Assembly (NCBI GenBank): GCA_017506865.1
Contig: JAFCMP010000024.1
Location: 1,505,068-1,569,067, forward strand
Direction of reading: 5' to 3'
Origin: Tribonema minus
Lineage: Eukaryota > Sar > Xanthophyceae > Tribonematales > Tribonemataceae
DNA length: 64,000 nt
Shown: positions 58,004 through 64,000 of the stretch, in pieces
Numbering within the stretch: position 1 is the first letter of the stretch
Layout of the letters: every line of letters begins with the position of its first letter
Position numbers and translations under genes: made by a program
Notes under the pieces: generated by a model
The model's input: only the letters and a program-made list of their open reading frames with translations
What the model was told of the DNA's origin: nothing
Database searches by the model: none

Positions 58004-59141
58004 TCATTGATCATCCGCAGCGCTGGGCGGCTTGAGCAACTGAGCCCCGCCAATCCGAGGTAAATACGAGGGCCTCACACCTGTGAGCTTCAATCTACTG
58101 GCCTCCGTATCAACCTCCTTAACATACGTACGCACTCGCTGTCGCCGAGAGAACACCTCAGAGGGACGTCTGCCTGCAGCCGCAGGCCAGTCGGACACGT
58201 GCAAAAAGCCCGCAACCTCAACCCCGGCCTCCACAAAAACGCCAAAGTTGGTAACTTTTGTGATCTCTCCCCATACCTCATCGCCTTCCTCCATCTCCCC
58301 CAGAGGCGTTTTGAGCGCCTCATATGACTCCTCCGCTTCCTCCTCCAGTGACACTGCCACCGCGCTCAGAGCGAGCCTATTGGTACCGGCATCCACGTGC
58401 TTCACGGTGACGCTGATGATGTCGCCTGTGTTGAAGGCATCCGCCACCCTCGGTGTGAAACCCTCAGACATGTCTGAGACATGAAGTAGGCCATCCCTTT
58501 CCGCGCCGACGTCCACCCAAGCCCCGAAGCTTTCCAAGTTGCGGACCTTCCCAGTTAACCAAACACCCCTCTCCAGGGACGCCAGTGGGTGAGTCACGTT
58601 CCTCTCCCACCGCGTTGCGGCCGCAGCTTCCTTGCTCTGCTCCCGCGTTTTGTCTCTGATGAAGTCGTACACCACCTTTTTTCTCCAAAACTTCTTGCTG
58701 TTCGCCAGTCGCCTGGACGATGATTGAACAAGACATCGAGCTGAAGCGTCAGCAGCAGTACTGACAACAAAACGATTCGCAGCTCGCCGCTGCGCCACGA
58801 TGCAAATACTGTCCTGTCAGTACGCTTGCCAGACAAGCGGAACCACACCGTTAAACTCAGCCGAGAAATTGAACAATGTGACCCCAGTGACTGATCACAA
58901 GGCCGAGTGAACGCAGGCAAGCAAAGCTTGCGTACCTTGCAGCGGCACGCTTTTTGTTTTCTTCGACTTCCGCCAGATACTGCTTGTGCTGCTCAGACAC
59001 CTCGCTTTTGGCACATCCAAGCTGCGCCCTACATGTTGTGGTTCTGCCGCTGCCTGTTAGAGGTGATGTATGGAAGCTAGTGGTCGCGCCGATGCAGATG
59101 GCTGCGGTGATGAAGATGCTGCGCCATTTCCTGACAGTCAT
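58004..59141 (-). CDS. Plastid-targeted protein with two S1 RNA-binding domains
   Basis: Two exons, 59141-58936 and 58712-58004, joined in phase (ag|g), about 304 aa. The N-terminus MTVRKWRSIFITAAICIGA is a signal peptide, followed by a TTS|FHTSP junction and an Arg/Thr-rich stretch. This is the second plastid-type bipartite leader in the window. A charged linker (EQHKQYLAEVEENKKRAAAR, FWRKKVVYDFIRDKT) precedes S1 domain 1 (residues about 120-190: LTGKVRNLESFGAWVDVGAE, DGLLHVSDMSEGF, VTVKHVDAGTNRLALS) and S1 domain 2 (about 210-285: VWGEITKVTNFGVFVEAG, AGFLHVSDWP, VRTYVKEVDTEASRLKL). Such proteins bind RNA in plastid translation or RNA metabolism. It could act like ribosomal S1 or like the S1 part of plastid EF-Ts precursors, but no EF-Ts domain follows. 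Confidence 0.92.
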
Positions 59142-60066
59142 TGTCGCTCTGTCTAAGCGTGCCAGGCAGTCCCCAAACAAAAACACTCACACACACACAC
59201 CACTGCGAGAACTTCAAGTTGAAGTTGTATATCGAAGTTGAGGTGGAACTGAGAGTGGGGGGACCCCCTATTATATTGAGCAAAGCTTCTATTTACTTCC
59301 CGCTTCAACGAGGACAATCCTCCTATGAAAACAGAAAAACATGCAACTCGTGTACGCACGTGCTGTGTCAAGCGTGCAACATATGCGCTATCTACACTAT
59401 CAAACGGTCACTGACCGCCAAGCCAATTACAGATGGGCTCCAGGAGTACTTTGTCCGCCTCAGAAACCCCACTACTGCTGCCCCTACGAGCTGGCGTCGC
59501 CAGATACGCCACCACTCACTGAGACAAGCCCATTGCAGTGCAGTGGAAAGCGCAGCCCCTAATCCTAGCAGCTGCAATTCCCTTAAGCGCCGCCTCCGCT
59601 GGGCCAAAGTCGCTCCGCTCGCGCGCTGCATACTCCTCGGTCATGGCAGTAATGAGGGCGCTGGCTTCATTGTCGATAACAGTTGTTATACCCAGCTGTG
59701 CGCGCTCAGCGTGAGCAGGCGGTACATATATGGGTTTCGGGGCAGAGTCACAGCTACAGTGAGCCGCCACTTCCGGCCGGCCGGCATGAATGCATGACTG
59801 GCAGCGCGGCATGATCTGATGCGCGCGAGCGTTTGTCGCACTATGGCGTTTGCCGCACTGACGCGTTTGCCCATCGCCGTAACGTCACGAGGCCGCTTCG
59901 TTCGCCAGGTGCAGTACTTTTTATTAATTCTCGCTCAGGGCGCGAAAAAGCCCAGATGATTGGCATCTAGCTGTAAGGAATCTACATGTCGTATGACAGT
60001 CTGTAAGTGTCGCAACGACAACCACTCAAACGCCGCCGCCGCCAAATGGCATCTCGGGGTCCTCCC
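59142..60066. other. Intergenic region between the S1 gene 5' end and the retrotransposon ORF
   Basis: Contains a short (AC)n run near 59188-59202. It probably includes the S1 promoter (near 59142) and the 3' UTR of the retrotransposon (below 60067). No poly-A tail or target duplication could be fixed. Confidence 0.4.
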
Positions 60067-63000
60067 CTACGTCCTCCTCCATGTGCCCCCCCCCCTGGAT
60101 TCTGCCATGTGTGTCATGACACGGCCAGAGTACGCCATGTGGAGCGCTGCCGACAGTGCCGAGCGTAAGCGCGCCAGGGCGATGCCCTTGAGAGCTTTAG
60201 GGCGCGCTCCTCCGGGCACTGACATCCTGCTGGCATACTCCGTCGCCACAGCCTCCAGCAGCTTCCGCCCCTGCTCCCCGATGCTGCCAAATGACCCTAT
60301 TGCCAATGTGGCAAGTTTGTAGCAATTCTGATCATAATGACCAGAATAGTGGGTAGTCTTGGCGGCCTCTTGGTCGCGGCAGCATCGCTCGGGGTCTGCT
60401 GCAGTCTTCGCCGCCCGCGACGCCACCTGTGCCTCGAAGCAGGTAACGTCCACCATGAGCGGTAGGTGGCGTGTCGGGTCGTCGTAGCCGGTCACCGGGA
60501 AGGCGTCGGCAGGCAGCACGATGTCCATCCTGCGACTCCCCGGCGGCCTGGCGGACCCCAGAAACGGCGTGTAGTCCTCGTCCACCAGTCCCGTTTTGAG
60601 GTATTGCCGCAGGAGGCGCTGCGTGGCCCTCTTGACGCTATTGTGGACAATGGTGTCGTGCGCCTTGACGCGTGGCGCTTGACACAGCCGTGCATGCAGG
60701 GTGCCGCCCGGCGACTTCCCGCACAGCTTGCAGCCTGCCGTCTGCTCCTCTACTCCGATGGCGCGTTTGACGGCCAGCTGCCAGGATAGGCCATCGAACA
60801 AAGCCGTTGTGGAGTACATGGGCTCGTTGAGGAATGCCATGCCGATCGAGTGCATGTGGCGCTGCGACCGGAATCGAGCAAGTGCTTGCGTGCGTTGCGT
60901 GCCCTGCGGCAGCTGTTGCAGGTCCGCCTCCACCTTATCTGCAAGCTCGGTAGCGACGGCATCTGCAAGCGCACTCTGATTGGGGCGCTTCAGGCTACAC
61001 TGCAACTGCAGAGCACTGGCGTCAAGTACGCAAGCAGCATCCGCACCAGTGCCACCACCTGCTGTCGGCCGCAGCGGCGGCTGCTGCGTAGGTGGTTGCT
61101 GCTGCAGTGGCGTTAGCGCTGGTGGCAGTATATGTTCCAGCTTGTCACCTGTTGCTGCACGTAGAGATGTGGCAGCTGTGGCGATCGTCCGCATGAGGGG
61201 CAGGCGCGCCACCTCTGCTGCTGCTGCGCCTTGTAGCATTGCTGGTGTGGAACGCGCAGCGCCTGCATTGACGGCTGCCACTGCTGCGTGCGCTGGTGCT
61301 GCAGCTGTGCCGCCTGCCGTTGCTGCTGCTGCCAGTGGTGTTGCTGCTGCCGCAGGTGTTGGTGCAGCACCTGCCGCATTGGCCGCTGCCACCGCCATTG
61401 CCGCTGTCGCAGCCGGCACGGTGGCGGCGCCGCCTGCCGACGCTGCTCCTGTTGCAGGTGCTGCAGCAGCCCTTAGGCTAGTAGGGCCTGTAGCAGCTGT
61501 ATTGCCTATGCCCGCAGCCGCTGCTGTTGATGCTGCAGTTAGTGATGCCGCCGAGGCCACTTGAGGTGCAACATGTGCTGCCGCTGCTGCAGCAGCCTCT
61601 GATGCTGGAGCAGCTGCTGCTGCCGCCGCTGCTGCTGCCGCCGGAGTAGTTGCGCCGTGCGCCGCCGCTGCTGCTGCTGCCGCTGGTGCCGCCTGTGCTG
61701 CCGCCGCGGCCCCTGATCCAGCGGCAGCTGCGTCGTGTGTTGCCGGAATGGCTGCGCCATAAGCGCGGCCAGCCGCTGATGCAGTTGCCGCTGCCGGAGC
61801 GGTCGCGCCTCCACTGGCAACCGCCGCTGCCGCTGTAACAGTTGCCGCTGCTGATGCTGCTGGTGCTGGTGCTGCTGCCGCTGCTGCCGGTGCCGCTTGT
61901 GTTGCCGCATCCTCAGCAGCGTTGTCTGCAGCCGCTTGAGGAGCCGCCTGCTGCAGCACCCCCGCCCATCCAGAGAGTGCTGGTTGCAGCGCTTGCAACG
62001 TGCCCGCCACATACGCAGCATCAGCGATGTCGCAGGCGCTGGTAATGCCAAGGCCGCCATGCCGTGTTGGGAGTCGCGCTTGCTGTAAGGCTGGGCCGTG
62101 CGCTGCCAGATGGAAGTGGGCCCCACTTTGCTCAAACTGGCGCCAGGTCTGGCCTGGTGGCTGCAGGCCCATTGAGTGCTCAAGCACCCACTGCGTGACC
62201 CGATCCCACTCCTTGGCGGCTGGCGCTGTCTGCGTAGTGGGAATGGTGCGCAGGCAGTACGTCATGCGAGGCACCACGCAGTAGCGCAGTAACCTGAACA
62301 TAGCCCTCGGAGATGTCAGGCGCGCGCATCGCTCTGCAAATCGAGCCCCTGCCCCGCCTGCACCCGCTTCCCTGCGCAGCCATGCGTCCACAAAGCTGCT
62401 GTGGCCCACCGGCACCCCCAGCAACACAGCTCCACGGTTCTGATTTTCATCCGTATCCCCCACTAGCTGAACGCCCAGCTGCTGCAGCAGTTGCCGCTCG
62501 TGGTCTGTCACCACATGCCCCCTGCCAGGCAGCGCGCGTGACTTGGTGAGGTTTAGCTCCAGCCCCACCTCCGCAAAGTGTTGTTTGAGCTGCGCCACCG
62601 CCTGTATGTCATCCTGAGTCAGCGTGCAAGCGCCTGTTCGGACGTTGGCATCGTCCATGTAGGCGCCCATCCGCCTCCGCGCGCGCTGCGCAGCCGCCGC
62701 CTCATTGAACCGTTTCAAGCACTGAGCAATGGCGCCGCAGAAGAGCATCGGTGCCGCGGGGTCCCCCTGCTTAAACCCGCGCTGAGACATGATGATGCGC
62801 GTGGAGCCGTCAACGTGCTGGAACAGCAGGCGTGGCCGAGTGCGAACGTATGTGCCGATGAAGTAGTCGAGGAAGTCCGGCAGCTGTGCTGCTACCCATT
62901 CCGCTGCCGCCAGGACGAACACCATGTTGAAGGCATTCTTGAGGTCCAGCATGAACTGCCAGTGACCGAGCTCATACGCGAGTTTGCCGGCCATGGCCGC

Positions 63001-64000
63001 TTTCTCCGCTCCTGCTGAGACGGCTACCCCATACTGCCCGTCTGGCTCAAGGAGCTCCGCCAGGAAGTCTTTGCGGTCTGCCACGTACACCGAAGTGCAT
63101 AGTCGCTGCAGCACCTCGCCGCAAACGATGGGCCGCTGCTTAGCTGTACCATCTTCCTGTTGTTCTGCAAGTGGCGTCAGGCGCCCCGCGCCATGCAACT
63201 GCCAGAAGGCATCCGGCAGCCGCGCAGCCTCCCGCATAACGGTCTGAAGCCACCGTGTGAGGACAGCAGCAAACTCATGCCGTCCCCAGCTTGTGCGTAG
63301 CGCATCCTGCAGGTGGCTGTAGCGCAGCCCCGATGGGCCTGCTCCACTGTAAGGGCTTGCTCGCTGGATGAGCTTGGCAACCGTCTCTGGCTCAATTCCC
63401 TCCCCCTGTAACAGGCTGAGTTCTGCTGGCATGTCGGCTGCTTTCGCCACAAGCTGATCAACCATGCCGGATAGCTCATGGAGTTGTTCCCCTGGCGCAG
63501 CGGGGGGGTGTTTGGACTGCATGGCGGCAAAGCAGTCATCATCAGGTATCGCCACCGTTTTGGGCTGAAGGAAACGCGCTGCCTGCTGTAGCCCCCCCCG
63601 TGTGCCCATGCACTGTAGGACGTAGGCGTTGATCGCTGCCTCCGTTTGCTGGCGCGCGCGCCAGCGCCGGTGCGCACGCGCGTGTGCGAGGAGCGCTGGC
63701 ACCAACCGGTCAAGCTCACCGCGTGCCAACATTCTGATTCTGTCGGAGCGAGTGATGCCAGGTGCGCCATCGGTGGAGGTGATGAGTGATGGCATGAGGT
63801 GGAGTAGAATCGTGGATCTTTGCAGTCGCTGCACCCGCCCTGCGGAATCTGGCTCCCGCGCCGCATTGACGAACATCGTCATTGTGTGTGCCAACAGATG
63901 TGTTGCTGCGTTCTCCAGTGCAGCTCCCACATAGCGACGATTGCGTGGTCTAGCAAGGCTTCTAGTTGTCGCGAACTGCAGCTTGCACAGCTCATCGAGG
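60067..64000 (-). CDS. Non-LTR retrotransposon ORF: reverse transcriptase plus RLE-type endonuclease (5' partial)
   Basis: A single intronless minus frame, over 1300 codons, stopping at 60067 and open through the window edge, so the true start is outside. RT core: SPYSGAGPSGLRYSHLQ, motif A LDLKNAFN (near 62940), motif B QRGFKQGDPAAPMLFC (near 62765), motif C AYMDDANV (near 62655). After the thumb comes an alanine-rich segment of about 200-250 residues (near 61190-61960). Then a zinc knuckle CKLCGKSPGGTLHARLC (near 60710) and a restriction-like endonuclease region with RRMDIVLP and LMVDVTCFEAQ (near 60530-60430) and downstream Lys residues. This RT, then CCHC, then RLE order is that of early-branching non-LTR elements (R2/CRE/NeSL type), which cut the target and reverse-transcribe from the nick. 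Motif C has YMDD, while many non-LTR elements have YADD. No internal stops, so recently active or selected. Confidence 0.92.
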   Translation of the reverse strand, partial: LDELCKLQFATTRSLARPRNRRYVGAALENAATHLLAHTMTMFVNAAREPDSAGRVQRLQRSTILLHLMPSLITSTDGAPGITRSDRIRMLARGELDRLVPALLAHARAHRRWRARQQTEAAINAYVLQCMGTRGGLQQAARFLQPKTVAIPDDDCFAAMQSKHPPAAPGEQLHELSGMVDQLVAKAADMPAELSLLQGEGIEPETVAKLIQRASPYSGAGPSGLRYSHLQDALRTSWGRHEFAAVLTRWLQTVMREAARLPDAFWQLHGAGRLTPLAEQQEDGTAKQRPIVCGEVLQRLCTSVYVADRKDFLAELLEPDGQYGVAVSAGAEKAAMAGKLAYELGHWQFMLDLKNAFNMVFVLAAAEWVAAQLPDFLDYFIGTYVRTRPRLLFQHVDGSTRIIMSQRGFKQGDPAAPMLFCGAIAQCLKRFNEAAAAQRARRRMGAYMDDANVRTGACTLTQDDIQAVAQLKQHFAEVGLELNLTKSRALPGRGHVVTDHERQLLQQLGVQLVGDTDENQNRGAVLLGVPVGHSSFVDAWLRREAGAGGAGARFAERCARLTSPRAMFRLLRYCVVPRMTYCLRTIPTTQTAPAAKEWDRVTQWVLEHSMGLQPPGQTWRQFEQSGAHFHLAAHGPALQQARLPTRHGGLGITSACDIADAAYVAGTLQALQPALSGWAGVLQQAAPQAAADNAAEDAATQAAPAAAAAAPAPAASAAATVTAAAAVASGGATAPAAATASAAGRAYGAAIPATHDAAAAGSGAAAAAQAAPAAAAAAAAHGATTPAAAAAAAAAAAPASEAAAAAAAHVAPQVASAASLTAASTAAAAGIGNTAATGPTSLRAAAAPATGAASAGGAATVPAATAAMAVAAANAAGAAPTPAAAATPLAAAATAGGTAAAPAHAAVAAVNAGAARSTPAMLQGAAAAEVARLPLMRTIATAATSLRAATGDKLEHILPPALTPLQQQPPTQQPPLRPTAGGGTGADAACVLDASALQLQCSLKRPNQSALADAVATELADKVEADLQQLPQGTQRTQALARFRSQRHMHSIGMAFLNEPMYSTTALFDGLSWQLAVKRAIGVEEQTAGCKLCGKSPGGTLHARLCQAPRVKAHDTIVHNSVKRATQRLLRQYLKTGLVDEDYTPFLGSARPPGSRRMDIVLPADAFPVTGYDDPTRHLPLMVDVTCFEAQVASRAAKTAADPERCCRDQEAAKTTHYSGHYDQNCYKLATLAIGSFGSIGEQGRKLLEAVATEYASRMSVPGGARPKALKGIALARLRSALSAALHMAYSGRVMTHMAESRGGGTWRRT
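61190..61960 (-). repeat. Alanine-codon low-complexity segment inside retrotransposon ORF
   Basis: Irregular GCN-rich DNA encoding long Ala tracts with Pro, Thr, Ser, Gly and Val, without stops. It lies between the RT thumb and the zinc knuckle. The opposite strand is also open in places as a by-product. Confidence 0.85.

Noticed and set aside
60980..61564. 194-codon plus-strand frame rich in Ala (61 kb)
   Set aside because: Antisense shadow of the GCN-rich segment of the retrotransposon ORF.

Overview
Nuclear DNA of a eukaryotic alga. Coding is carried by short GC-rich exons with GT-AG introns that usually end in TGCAG, and exon phases could be chained across nearly every junction. Two plastid-pathway proteins in the window (dihydroxy-acid dehydratase and a tandem-S1 protein) begin with a hydrophobic signal peptide followed by an ASAF/TSFH-type junction. 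That is the bipartite plastid leader of algae with a secondary red-lineage plastid, so an ochrophyte (stramenopile) alga is the best guess. Green algae do not use this leader. The species is not determined.

Layout. 324-2284 (+): 3' part of a Tic62-like NAD(P)-binding domain fused to methionine-R-sulfoxide reductase B. 2968-3492 (+): weak hypothetical ORF. 4851-12788 (+): 13-exon mitochondrial ABCB10-type half transporter. 13237-18352 (-): 11-exon GAF-domain protein. 18765-25185 (+): 11-exon dihydroxy-acid dehydratase. 26340-34114 (-): multi-exon PD-(D/E)XK nuclease plus atypical protein kinase, the REase-kinase architecture of Crinkler-type proteins. 36.2-45.7 kb: accessory block with a hAT-type MITE, two long inverted-repeat (foldback) structures, GGAGTC satellite, a 328-bp tandem duplication and a ~0.95-kb direct repeat. 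45808-49401 (+): peroxisomal acyl-CoA oxidase. 50454-51089 (-): small HNH-nuclease-like gene. 51314-56644 (+): 10-exon mitochondrial EF4/GUF1 (LepA). 58004-59141 (-): plastid protein with two S1 domains. 60067-64000 (-): RLE-type non-LTR retrotransposon ORF, open to the window edge.

The housekeeping genes serve organelles or peroxisomes: redox repair, ABC export, branched-chain amino acid synthesis, beta-oxidation and organellar translation. They do not form an operon-like pathway. Neighbouring genes are mostly convergent or divergent pairs, and two short divergent intervals (18353-18764 and 51090-51313) are likely shared promoters.

Most unusual points: the Tic62-MsrB fusion; the REase-kinase gene; several imperfect tandem duplications that straddle exon-intron borders, one of which creates a second in-frame splice acceptor; the foldback elements; and an uninterrupted retrotransposon ORF with a ~200-residue alanine-rich segment between the RT and the endonuclease. 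All gene models are read by eye and no database search was possible.
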